Assembly (NCBI GenBank): GCA_905614375.1
Contig: CAJQSP010000041.1
Coordinates: forward strand, 1-38,623
Length of the DNA: 38,623 nt
Reading direction: 5' to 3'
DNA from: an uncultured Dehalococcoidales bacterium
GTDB lineage: Bacteria > Chloroflexota > Dehalococcoidia > UBA1151 > UBA1328
Positions 8,774 to 16,782 of this stretch are shown piece after piece. Under the pieces are notes generated by a model. The model saw only the letters and a program-made list of their open reading frames with translations, had not been told where the DNA came from and searched no databases. Both the position numbers and the translations under genes were made by a program. The first letter of the stretch is position 1. Each line of letters begins with the position of its first letter.

Positions 8774-9596
8774 TGGTGACGCTGGCCCTAACTCGACTCC
8801 TACACGGTCGCCTCAAACGGGTGCGCTTTTTGTGGTCGTTCCTAAGGCCAATATATCGCGCCACAATAAGATTTACACCCGGGTTCACTGTTTCGAAACG
8901 AATCGGCAAGTACGGTCCCTTTAAGCTCAATCGTCGATTCGCATTTAGTAACTTCGAAGCGTGGGGCGGCAATCACAACCGTGGCTTCGAGGCATGTGTA
9001 TCGAAGCTGCCCGAGGCATGACTTGCGTGATCGATATAGGCGCCCACATCGGACTCGTATCCCTCCCACTAAGCTCCGTAATCGCCAGTAACGGCTCTGT
9101 CATAGCCTTTGAACCAGCCGAAGCAAACGGTGCATATCTCAATGAACACCTTAGATCCAACAAAGTAACGAACGTCAAAGTAGTCACTGATCTTGTCGGC
9201 GATAAAGAACTTGAATAAGTTGAATTCTTTGAAAGCGATGATGATTCTGGAATGAATACCATTTCCGAAATTGGCTCACGACGAGGTTACGAAGCGACTC
9301 AAAAACGTCAAATCACGCTTGATAACTTCTGCAAAGAAAACGAACTCAATACGGAATTAATTAAGATCGAGACGGAAGGCGCTGAAGTCGGTATTCTCAA
9401 AGGGGCGACTGAAACACTTCGCGTCCACCAACCGACGATATATTTAAGCGTCCACCCTCGGCATATCATTGAACTAGATTCAACCGTTGAAGAGCTAGAA
9501 TAGTTGCTCTTAGAAATCGATTACAAAGTCACTGACATGGATGGCACCGTCGTCCGGTCTCTAGAATTAACCGAATACATCGTTTGTCCCAAATAG
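8773..9596 (+). pseudogene. FkbM methyltransferase pseudogene (one frameshift, two internal stops)
   Basis: A nearly full-length FkbM methyltransferase is readable but broken three times. Frame 1 from ATG 8773 gives GGNHNRGFEA; then the frame changes at about 8996-9002 and continues as IEAARGMTCVIDIGAHIG (SAM motif). TAA at 9216-9218 interrupts between VGDKELE and VEFFESDDDSGMN. TAG at 9501-9503 interrupts between STVEELE and LLLEIDYKVTDMDG. The last segment ends at TAG 9594-9596. The FkbM hallmark LIKIETEGAEVGILKGA is intact and both flanks of each stop fit the family, so the decay looks recent. Two different stop codons and a frameshift argue against recoding; sequencing error is possible but would need three hits. 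Confidence 0.85.
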
Positions 9597-9621
9597 CAAA
9601 ACTAACCTGAAAGACCTCGAA

Positions 9622-10569
9622 TTGATCTCAAACCTGTCGCTTGTACTCCGCCACCTTGGCCCATTTGGGCTGCTCAAGGCGATCTACTTCGCAGTAATCA
9701 CTCGCATCGCCAAAACCATTGGTGTGAAGACCATGAAGAAAAAGGTTTTCAACTACAAGTTGTATCTAGACACCAGTGATAAAGGTCTATCTCGAACGTT
9801 GTTCCTATTCGGCCGACGCGAAATTGACCATTACAAAATGCTTCAGGAAATTCTCGAACCGGGCATGCAAGTCCTCGATATTGGTGCAAACATTGGCTAC
9901 TACGCCATCATGGAATCACTGGCGATAGGCTCTTCAGGAAATATCACAGCCATCGAACCCATGCTCCCTAACATTCAGATGCTGAAGCGCAACGTTGCCC
10001 TCAATAGTGCCAGCAACATCAACGTTATTCACGGAGCTGTGAGCGAGTCGACTGGCACCGGAAAAATGTTCATGTCGACCCACTCGAACCTTCATACGTT
10101 CCATCGTGACGGCTCAGCTTTCGACTACCTCGACGCCACTCCCGTCGACGTTCCAACAATGACCCTCCGTGAAGCCGGTGAACGATCAGGTTCACGCGCC
10201 GAACTCATCCGAATGGACGTTGAAGGCCATGAAGTCGAAATCCTTGGCCAGCTCGTTGAGCTAGTTAAAGAAGATTTCATGACGCCACGCGTCATATTCG
10301 AGACACACCTGAGCCGTTACAAAGAAAGCAACGACTTCGTACCAGTACTTCAGGGACTCTTCGATCTTGGCTATAAAGTCAGAATGGCGGCATCCTCAAG
10401 CAAAGCTGGAACAGCGCGATTGAAGGCGCTCGGGTACCCCGGTGGCACGCCGTTCTACAGTGACTTCGGCGAACGGGCTATCTTCCGTGATCTCAGCAAC
10501 GAACACGCCATCGATCTGATCTGCAACACTGGAGGACTCCGCACCGTCCTGCTGGAGAAAACCGGATGA
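9622..10569 (+). CDS. FkbM-family SAM methyltransferase
   Basis: A 315-residue methyltransferase of the same family as the gene at 4176 and the adjacent pseudogene. SAM motif I is VLDIGANIGYYAIM, followed by AIEPMLPNIQMLKRN and the family signature LIRMDVEGHEVEIL. An N-terminal stretch of about 65 residues precedes the fold (HLGPFGLLKAI and on). TTG at 9622 is the most upstream plausible start after the pseudogene; an internal start cannot be excluded. Its stop overlaps the next start by 4 nt (ATGA at 10566), so it is coupled to the asparagine-synthase-like gene. It probably O-methylates a sugar. Confidence 0.88.
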   Translation: MISNLSLVLRHLGPFGLLKAIYFAVITRIAKTIGVKTMKKKVFNYKLYLDTSDKGLSRTLFLFGRREIDHYKMLQEILEPGMQVLDIGANIGYYAIMESLAIGSSGNITAIEPMLPNIQMLKRNVALNSASNINVIHGAVSESTGTGKMFMSTHSNLHTFHRDGSAFDYLDATPVDVPTMTLREAGERSGSRAELIRMDVEGHEVEILGQLVELVKEDFMTPRVIFETHLSRYKESNDFVPVLQGLFDLGYKVRMAASSSKAGTARLKALGYPGGTPFYSDFGERAIFRDLSNEHAIDLICNTGGLRTVLLEKTG

Positions 10570-12275
10570 TGAATGAGGACCAATCACAGGTTCTCATACT
10601 CGGTACGGAACCGAGAGTCGCTGCACGATCTAGATCTGAATCGTCATCGTTCACGATCTACGGCAGTCCCAGCATCAATGGTGGTGCACCGAAAGCCGAA
10701 GACGTTAGCAAGCTATTAACCGATCCGTTCACCAATGCACCCTCCCTCGATGGAGAATTCTTGGTGGTTATTGAAACCCCAGACACCGTGCAAATCGTAA
10801 ATGATCGATTCTCAGCCCACCCTCTGTTCTATCTCTCTGACGGCGAACAACTGGTCATCTCGTTCTCCTATCACGAATTGTGGAAATGGCTTTCAAAAAA
10901 CAACCGACTCAAAATCGATCCTTTGGCATTCTACGAATTCCTTCACTTCCAAAGACTCTTCGGTGAAACGACGTTTGACCAAAGGTCCAAAGCACTGACA
11001 CCGGCATCGATATTGACGTTCAACACTCGAACCCAAAATGTTAAAATAGAACGCTATTGGATTCCAAATTTCGATAAAAGAAATGATGACAAAAGAGCCA
11101 TAGCAAATGATCTTTCAGAAGCGGTAAAACGCTCTGTCGCAACAAAAACTAGTGATTCAAAAACGCAATCACTCCTGCTTAGTGGAGGGATGGATTCACG
11201 AGTTGCTCTGGGCGGATTCAGCCTCGACCAACTCCCCCATTGCGTAACTGTCGGCGAAACCGAAAATAATGAAGTCGATGTAGCCCGGTCACTCGCAAAA
11301 CTCGTTGGAGCCGATCACTCGTACGTCCAGCGCTCGTCAACTCACTACACAGACATACTGCCCACATCTGTCGCTACGGGTGGCGGAATGTACTCGTTCC
11401 AGCATGGACATTTCTTCGATCTAGACATGCCTGAGACCGATTTGATACTTCATGGCCACGGATTCGACTACTTATTTCAGGGGATGTACCTTCCAGCAAC
11501 ACGCAACACATTCTTGGGGTGCCCAACCCGTTCATATTCTCTCGATGTAATCTCTACCGGCTTAATCGGTCAGTACACTCAGGAAGCTAAATACCGACTA
11601 AAAGGCATCAACCCACTCGATCTTTTGTCATCCGAAATCGCGGACGAAGCGATGGGGAAAATTGTGTCGGATCTTAATTCAGTTGTTGAACCAATTGCAG
11701 TTGCAACCACCGACCCGTACGACCAGTGGGACTATCTCACTACCAGTGCGCCGGGTCGCCACTACACATATCTGAATCTACAGTCAGCCGGAACACTAGC
11801 CGAACAGCGAACGATCGCATTCACCAACGATATTTTTGATCTCTACTACTCAACACCAGCGAAGGTAAGACACGGCACGACGCTGCTCGCCTCGACCATC
11901 AAACAGCTCAATCCTCGCCTTCTGGAAATTCGCAACGCTAATACGAATATGCGGCCCGATCTTTCGCCAACGCGGCTTACCCTCGAAACGTGGTCACGTG
12001 GATTCAAGAGACGATTGGGCATTGCCGGAAGCAACTCCGCCGATCCAAGCACGGAGGATCGATCCTGGCCAACCAGTGATCGATTGCTTAGAAACTCAAG
12101 CACCCTACGAGACAAAGCCTCACATCTAGGAAAATCGGAATCAATCGAATCTCTTGGAATATTCGACATGAGGAAAATCCATGCAATCACCGAAATATTC
12201 AACTCAGGTAACGAAGCCGTAGCCTCCTCACTTCTATCGTTGATAACAATTGAAACGCTTCTCAACCAATCCTGA
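10566..12275 (+). CDS. Asparagine-synthase-like ATP-dependent amide ligase without glutaminase cysteine
   Basis: A 569-residue AsnB-related protein. The C-terminal synthetase domain has the ATP pyrophosphatase loop LLLSGGMDSR (SGGMDS at about 206-211), so it should adenylate a carboxylate. The N-terminal Ntn-hydrolase-like domain is recognisable (DGEFLVVIE, NDRFSAHPLFY), but the protein starts MMNEDQ rather than Met-Cys, so there is no nucleophile to release ammonia from glutamine. Such asparagine-synthase-related proteins occur in glycan and natural-product clusters and are thought to use free ammonia or an amine. A substrate such as a uronic acid made via the dehydrogenase at 13924 is an attractive guess, not shown. 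Translation is coupled to the upstream FkbM gene. Confidence 0.83.
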   Translation: MMNEDQSQVLILGTEPRVAARSRSESSSFTIYGSPSINGGAPKAEDVSKLLTDPFTNAPSLDGEFLVVIETPDTVQIVNDRFSAHPLFYLSDGEQLVISFSYHELWKWLSKNNRLKIDPLAFYEFLHFQRLFGETTFDQRSKALTPASILTFNTRTQNVKIERYWIPNFDKRNDDKRAIANDLSEAVKRSVATKTSDSKTQSLLLSGGMDSRVALGGFSLDQLPHCVTVGETENNEVDVARSLAKLVGADHSYVQRSSTHYTDILPTSVATGGGMYSFQHGHFFDLDMPETDLILHGHGFDYLFQGMYLPATRNTFLGCPTRSYSLDVISTGLIGQYTQEAKYRLKGINPLDLLSSEIADEAMGKIVSDLNSVVEPIAVATTDPYDQWDYLTTSAPGRHYTYLNLQSAGTLAEQRTIAFTNDIFDLYYSTPAKVRHGTTLLASTIKQLNPRLLEIRNANTNMRPDLSPTRLTLETWSRGFKRRLGIAGSNSADPSTEDRSWPTSDRLLRNSSTLRDKASHLGKSESIESLGIFDMRKIHAITEIFNSGNEAVASSLLSLITIETLLNQS

Positions 12276-12402
12276 TTTAAAACGCATTGCGCTGAACTCG
12301 TACTTGATACTCTTCAGCGAGTACTGAACATCATGCGAAAATTGCACTCGGATATCTCTTGGTAAAACTTCCTACCTACGCGCACTCTCACGAAGTAACG
12401 AA

Positions 12403-13644
12403 ATGAACGTACTTCTCGTATCAAGCAAATACCCGCCTGAATATTCAGGTTCAGGTAACCGCGCCCATGCGACTTCGTTGCGATTGCACGAACGCTTCGG
12501 AAACAAAGTGGAAACCATCTGTAGCAGCGTGGAAATAACAGAATCTGAAAACTATGATGTCGACGGAATACCCACAAGCAGGGTCATTTCAAAAAGCCTT
12601 CGGAAAATCGATCAGTCGCTAGGCAAAGGACAGTTTCGCCGAATCACCAACGCAGCCGTATACCACGCCGAAGCACGATCAGTTCGCAAGTTGCTCAAGA
12701 GTAAAAATTTTGATCTTATTCACGTGTTCGGCTACTCCCCTGCCACTATAGCGGCAGTCAATTGGAGTCGAGATCACTCGATACCGCTGATGCTCGAGAT
12801 CGTTAACAACGTAATAACTCCCTATCAGTACCTTCCCGGAACACGTCGATTTCGCTCGTACGATCTGTCGAAACAAGCCGTGATCGTAGCTATCAGCAAA
12901 CACCTCGCCGAACTCAGTGAATCGGTGGGACTAACTACAAACGTCTGGACTCGCCCAAACCCAGTCGATACCTCACGCTTCTATCCTGTGTCCGCAGAAT
13001 CACGTGCGAACACGATCACTCAGCAATTTGGTTTCAATGAAACTGACAAAGTAATTGTTTACGTCGCAAAGTTCATGAAACAGAAGAATCATGAATTCCT
13101 AGTCGATGTCATGACCCATCTACCAGAACATTTCAAACTCGTTCTTGCAGGCCCGACGATAACTTCGGGCGAACTCGACCCCGGTATGACAGCAGCTCAA
13201 CTTCCCGAATTTCTGGCACGTATCGAGGCTAAAAACCTCACTCCCCGAGTCAAAGTAGTTGCCGATTTCGTCGATACAGCGGAATATCTCAAAGGTGCCG
13301 ATGTTTTCTGTTTTCCTGCGGAAAACGAAGCTATGGGAACTCCCCTTCTCGAAGCTCTTGCCAGTGGAACGCCAACGATAGCGAACATGAACGAACCTAG
13401 CTTTGCAGAGTGGGTCACAGACAACGGAAACGGTTTTTTAGCAGAACTTGATGCTCCCAAATGGGCATCTGCAGTAGAATTAGCTGCTGGATTCAACGAA
13501 GCTAGGAACAACGAAATTTCCACAATGATCAAAGCACGGGTTTCTAGCGAAGTGATCGACGATCAGTACTTCCAGCTAATGACAAAATTGGTCAGTTCAA
13601 CTTCTGACAATGTAGTGGACGTAGCTGAGGTTCTGTCGTCGTGA
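12403..13644 (+). CDS. GT4-family glycosyltransferase
   Basis: A 413-residue GT-B glycosyltransferase. The N-terminus is VLLVSSKYPPEYSGSGNRAH, with the Gly-rich acceptor loop. The donor domain has VYVAKFMKQKNHEF and an E-x7-E motif in ENEAMGTPLLEALASG. ATG at 12403 is the natural start at the first beta strand; no strong ribosome site precedes it. It lies 127 nt after the AsnB-like gene on the same strand. It presumably adds a later sugar of the same glycan; donor unknown. Confidence 0.9.
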   Translation: MNVLLVSSKYPPEYSGSGNRAHATSLRLHERFGNKVETICSSVEITESENYDVDGIPTSRVISKSLRKIDQSLGKGQFRRITNAAVYHAEARSVRKLLKSKNFDLIHVFGYSPATIAAVNWSRDHSIPLMLEIVNNVITPYQYLPGTRRFRSYDLSKQAVIVAISKHLAELSESVGLTTNVWTRPNPVDTSRFYPVSAESRANTITQQFGFNETDKVIVYVAKFMKQKNHEFLVDVMTHLPEHFKLVLAGPTITSGELDPGMTAAQLPEFLARIEAKNLTPRVKVVADFVDTAEYLKGADVFCFPAENEAMGTPLLEALASGTPTIANMNEPSFAEWVTDNGNGFLAELDAPKWASAVELAAGFNEARNNEISTMIKARVSSEVIDDQYFQLMTKLVSSTSDNVVDVAEVLSS

Positions 13645-13652
13645 TTACGAAA

Positions 13653-13674
13653 ACTGGACTTAATAAGGTCCAGT
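13653..13674 (+). terminator. Hairpin after glycosyltransferase gene
   Basis: Perfect 7-bp arms (ACTGGAC / GTCCAGT) surround an 8-nt loop, starting 9 nt after the glycosyltransferase stop. There is no strong T-run after it, so it is a weak terminator or an mRNA-stabilising hairpin. Confidence 0.4.
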
Positions 13675-13697
13675 AAAATCACCTTTCAGATAAATAA

Positions 13698-13938
13698 CTT
13701 GGTGATAGCGGCACGTCACTGTCGGGTGGTGAACGCCAACGCCTATCGATAGCGCGAGAACTGTGCTGGAAATCAGAATTTCTGATCCTCGATGAAGCAA
13801 CAAATTGATATGAAGCAAGGAGTTGCTTCAATAGTCGACTGGTATATGGAAAACCGTGAATGGGCGAAAGATATTTTGTTATAACGTCGTGCCTAGCGGA
13901 CTTAATACTAGAGGGAATTGTTCTTGAAGACTCCGAGT
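13698..13938 (+). pseudogene. Relic of an ABC exporter ATPase (C-terminal part)
   Basis: The frame from 13698 reads [20 protein letters not shown] and then FLILDEATN before TGA at 13806. These are the ABC signature loop and the Walker B Asp-Glu of an exporter-type ATPase (MsbA/PglK-like). Further degenerate sequence follows; VITSCLADLILEGIVLEDSE near the end resembles the VIAHRLxTxxxADxIxVLE segment. The Walker A part and the membrane domain are absent. The tail overlaps the start of the dehydrogenase gene. In this context the parent gene may have been a lipid-linked glycan flippase; that role is inferred. Confidence 0.78.
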
Positions 13939-15207
13939 AACGTTACTGTCATAGGGCTTGGGTATGTTGGGCTACCGCTCGCGCTGGCGTTTGCTGCTGA
14001 GCTACCAACGACCGGATTTGACGACGATTCAGCGCGTATCGAACAGTTGCTTGCTGGGAATGACCGAAATCAAGAAGTTGGTCAGGAAGTAATCACCTCG
14101 TCATCGCTGACCTTCACTGCTGATGAAAATATGGTCACCACCGCTGATTTTATTGTCGTCACAGTTCCTACTCCTGTAACTGAAGATTTCCAGCCCGACT
14201 TGAGTTTGCTTGAGTCTGCCAGTTCAATGATAGGTAGGTGTCTTCGCGATCGATCCGATGGCGAGTCGGCACCCATAATTGTGTTCGAGTCGACTACGTA
14301 TCCTGGCTGCACGGAAGAGTTTTGTGGTCCGATTATCGAGCGTGAATCTGGATTGACATCTGGTGAAGGATTCATACTTGCGTACTCTCCTGAGCGTACA
14401 AATTTTGGCGATATCGAACATACACTCGAAACGGTTATAAAGGTCGTGTCGGCACAAACCGTTGAAGCTGCTGAAGTTGTTAGTTCCGTGTACGGGCGTA
14501 TCGCCAAAGCCGGTGTTCACATGGCTCCAGATATAAAAACCGCCGAAGCCTCAAAAATTATCGAGAATGTCCAACGTGACTTGAATATAGCTCTCTTCAA
14601 CGAAACTGCGATGATTTTCGATCGAATGGGAATCAACTCTTCAGATGTGTTTGAAGCTGCAGGCACGAAATGGAATTTTCACCAGTATCAACCTGGACTC
14701 GTGGGCGGGCACTGTATTCCGGTCGACCCTTACTATCTGACGTACGCCGCCGAAGGAGTTGGGTACGACGCTAATATGATTCTTGCCGGGCGATCGGTTA
14801 ACGAAGGAATGGTGGACTGGATTATTTTGAAGGTTCAGGAATTGGTCAGTAGTGTCAGTAAGGAACCGAGTAATACGAACGTATTGATACTTGGTCAAAC
14901 ATTTAAGAGTGACGTTGCAGATTTTCGAAATAGCAAAGCGGCTGATCTCGCCAACGCTATTTCGAGTTCGTTTGGAACTGTCACGACATTTGATCCGTAC
15001 GGCGAGAGTAATGAAGCTAATCTAGATCCGTTCGGTAGTTCGGCAAAATTTGATGTTGTGGTGGTGGCTGTAGGTCATTCACATTTCATAGATTCGATTC
15101 AATCGATAGTTGATTTAATATCAACTGGTGGAGTGTTAGTCGATTTAACGGGACGAGTGGATGGAGTGGATATTATCGATTCCAAAGTCTTATTTTGGAA
15201 GTTGTAG
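13924..15207 (+). CDS. UDP-N-acetylhexosamine 6-dehydrogenase (WbpA/TviB/WecC-like)
   Basis: A 427-residue NAD-dependent four-electron dehydrogenase that turns a UDP-HexNAc into its uronic acid. The Rossmann motif is VIGLGYVGLPLA. The central dimer helix has KIIENVQRDLNIALFNE, as in WbpA/TviB-type enzymes. The catalytic Cys (about residue 264) is in GGHCIPVDPYYL, and the C-terminal domain starts at LGQTFKSDVADFRNSK. GAGGG at 13911-13915 sits 8 nt before TTG 13924, so this start is preferred over TTG 13918, which would be only 2 nt away. The product could supply an N-acylated hexuronic acid for the glycan. Confidence 0.9.
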   Translation: MKTPSNVTVIGLGYVGLPLALAFAAELPTTGFDDDSARIEQLLAGNDRNQEVGQEVITSSSLTFTADENMVTTADFIVVTVPTPVTEDFQPDLSLLESASSMIGRCLRDRSDGESAPIIVFESTTYPGCTEEFCGPIIERESGLTSGEGFILAYSPERTNFGDIEHTLETVIKVVSAQTVEAAEVVSSVYGRIAKAGVHMAPDIKTAEASKIIENVQRDLNIALFNETAMIFDRMGINSSDVFEAAGTKWNFHQYQPGLVGGHCIPVDPYYLTYAAEGVGYDANMILAGRSVNEGMVDWIILKVQELVSSVSKEPSNTNVLILGQTFKSDVADFRNSKAADLANAISSSFGTVTTFDPYGESNEANLDPFGSSAKFDVVVVAVGHSHFIDSIQSIVDLISTGGVLVDLTGRVDGVDIIDSKVLFWKL

Positions 15208-15222
15208 TCAGAGGGTTATTAG

Positions 15223-15393
15223 TTGACTGATATCGGTGTAATTGGTGATGCAGGCTACGTCGGACTTGTTAGTGGAGTTGCTTTAGACGGATCGATCACC
15301 GATTCGTTATTAACAACTCGGGCTGGGGGATTTGGCGATGAACACGCATTGCTCGAGCTTTTGACTCTTCTGGAATTCGGTCACAACGTGTAG
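15223..15393 (+). pseudogene. Relic of a UDP-glucose/GDP-mannose dehydrogenase N-terminus
   Basis: A 56-codon frame begins TTG with GAGGG 7 nt upstream and encodes IGVIGDAGYVGLVSGVALDG, close to the IGxGYVGLVxGxxLA dinucleotide-binding start of UDP-glucose 6-dehydrogenases with one extra residue. The remaining 35 residues (GDEHALLELLTLLEFGHNV) do not continue the family, and the rest of a 430-residue enzyme is missing. It lies directly after an intact relative, so it looks like a deleted second dehydrogenase gene. It could still be translated as a small peptide. Confidence 0.65.
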
Positions 15394-15455
15394 TCTTCCG
15401 GTCTAAATCTAACGTCCGCTTTTCACACTTACGCTCGTCGCTGACTGAGAGACGA

Positions 15456-16472
15456 ATGACCAGTCCCAACACTCAACTTCCAGTTCTGCTAATTACACTT
15501 GGTGATCCGGCCGGAGTGGGACCTGAAGTAACGATTAAAGGTGTCGTTGAAGAAGCGGTGCTTGGTCGAGTTGTTCCTGTGATCGTCGGTGACGTTCGAG
15601 TTGTTTCGTCGGCTGCCGGTAAATGGGCTCAGGGATTTTCGGTAAAGAAAGTAGAAAATCCGCGACAGGCTAAAGCCGGACCCAAAGTCATCAACGTCCT
15701 TGACATCGGTAACTGTGCACCGGCGCAGTTCAAGATCGGTGAGGTAGCGGCTTACACAGGTAACGCTGCATATGAATACGTCGTTCGAGCGGCAGAGCTC
15801 TGTCTGGCTGGAGAAGCGGACGGAATCGTGACTGCCCCGCTAAATAAGAAAGCCATGGTGATGGCAGGACATGAGTTCGATGGTCATACCGGATTACTTG
15901 CCCATTTGTGTAACGTAGACACTCAGTACATGATTCTTGGGTCGCCGAAACTGAGGGTCATTCACCTAACTACACACCTCTCACTTGTTGATGCATTGAA
16001 GCTGGTGAAGACCGATCGAATTGTGAAGTGCACCCGGGCTGCGAACGATCATGCGAAACAGCTTGGGTTTGCCAATCCACGAATTGCAGTGTGCGGAGTG
16101 AATCCACATTCAGGCGATGGCGGGCTGTTTGGTATTGAAGAGGCAGAGGAGATTGCTCCTGCGATCGAGATTCTTCGTGCCGAGGGCATTGATGCTGACG
16201 GTCCGTTATCACCTGATTCAGCTTACCGAATCGCCTATGAGGGTGGATATGACATCGTAGTTGCGATGTACCACGATCAGGGTCATATCCCTATGAAGCT
16301 ATCGGCTTTTGAATCCGGGGTAAATATCACGCATGGCTTGCCGATAATTCGTACTTCGGTCGATCATGGAACTGCGTTTGATATTGCATGGCAAGGGACG
16401 GCGAGTCACAAGAACATGCTGGCTGCCATCGATTACGCTTACCTTCTGATGACCGGATCAGGAAGTTCTTGA
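15456..16472 (+). CDS. pdxA: 4-hydroxythreonine-4-phosphate dehydrogenase (PdxA family)
   Basis: A 338-residue metal- and NAD-dependent dehydrogenase; E. coli PdxA is about 330 residues. It oxidises 4-phosphohydroxy-L-threonine in the DXP-dependent route to pyridoxal phosphate. Signatures are ITLGDPAGVGPEV at the N-terminus, TAPLNKKAM, GHTGLLA (metal-ligand His), GVNPHSGDGG with the second His, and AMYHDQGHIPMK with the third. It starts ATG after a purine-rich GAGAGACGA. It could instead be a PdxA2-type enzyme acting on a 4-phospho-sugar acid, which occurs in catabolic gene groups; no other vitamin B6 gene is nearby to decide. Confidence 0.9.
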   Translation: MTSPNTQLPVLLITLGDPAGVGPEVTIKGVVEEAVLGRVVPVIVGDVRVVSSAAGKWAQGFSVKKVENPRQAKAGPKVINVLDIGNCAPAQFKIGEVAAYTGNAAYEYVVRAAELCLAGEADGIVTAPLNKKAMVMAGHEFDGHTGLLAHLCNVDTQYMILGSPKLRVIHLTTHLSLVDALKLVKTDRIVKCTRAANDHAKQLGFANPRIAVCGVNPHSGDGGLFGIEEAEEIAPAIEILRAEGIDADGPLSPDSAYRIAYEGGYDIVVAMYHDQGHIPMKLSAFESGVNITHGLPIIRTSVDHGTAFDIAWQGTASHKNMLAAIDYAYLLMTGSGSS

Positions 16473-16692
16473 CCTGTTAAAGCAACCACAAGTAGTGTTT
16501 TTCAACCACATACTGAGTCTGCTCTGGTCTGTGTGTCAGCGGTAGGAGAGAGTTGAAATTCGTCTGGTTAAAACTTTCCTAAGCATTCCGGTTTATCCTC
16601 GGCCCGCGATAGCGGAATACGACGTGTGAATTTCTTATTTAGTCCATAAGAACCGATATACATCTGGTGTGGTCGAGGGATACCTCCCAGAT

Positions 16693-16748
16693 AAAAATAG
16701 ACGACAGCCAGTTCTTAGTTCGATAGGAACTGGCTGTCGTCTATTTTT
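16693..16748. terminator. Bidirectional intrinsic terminator with perfect 22-bp arms
   Basis: Arms 16693-16714 and 16727-16748 are perfect reverse complements around a 12-nt loop. The G+C-richer core (GACGACAGCCAGTTC) is flanked by A5 on the left and T5 on the right, so transcripts from either side end in a U-run. It sits between the convergent pdxA (+) and oxidoreductase (-) genes. The remainder of 16473-16782 shows nothing else recognisable. Confidence 0.92.
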
Positions 16749-16782
16749 CAGACTCGAACTCTACGTTTTGTAAATTACCGAC

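Noticed and set aside
9216..9503. Stop-codon recoding (for example selenocysteine or pyrrolysine) in the FkbM gene
   Set aside because: The stops are TAA and TAG at non-catalytic positions, a frameshift is also present, and no TGA or recoding structure is evident.
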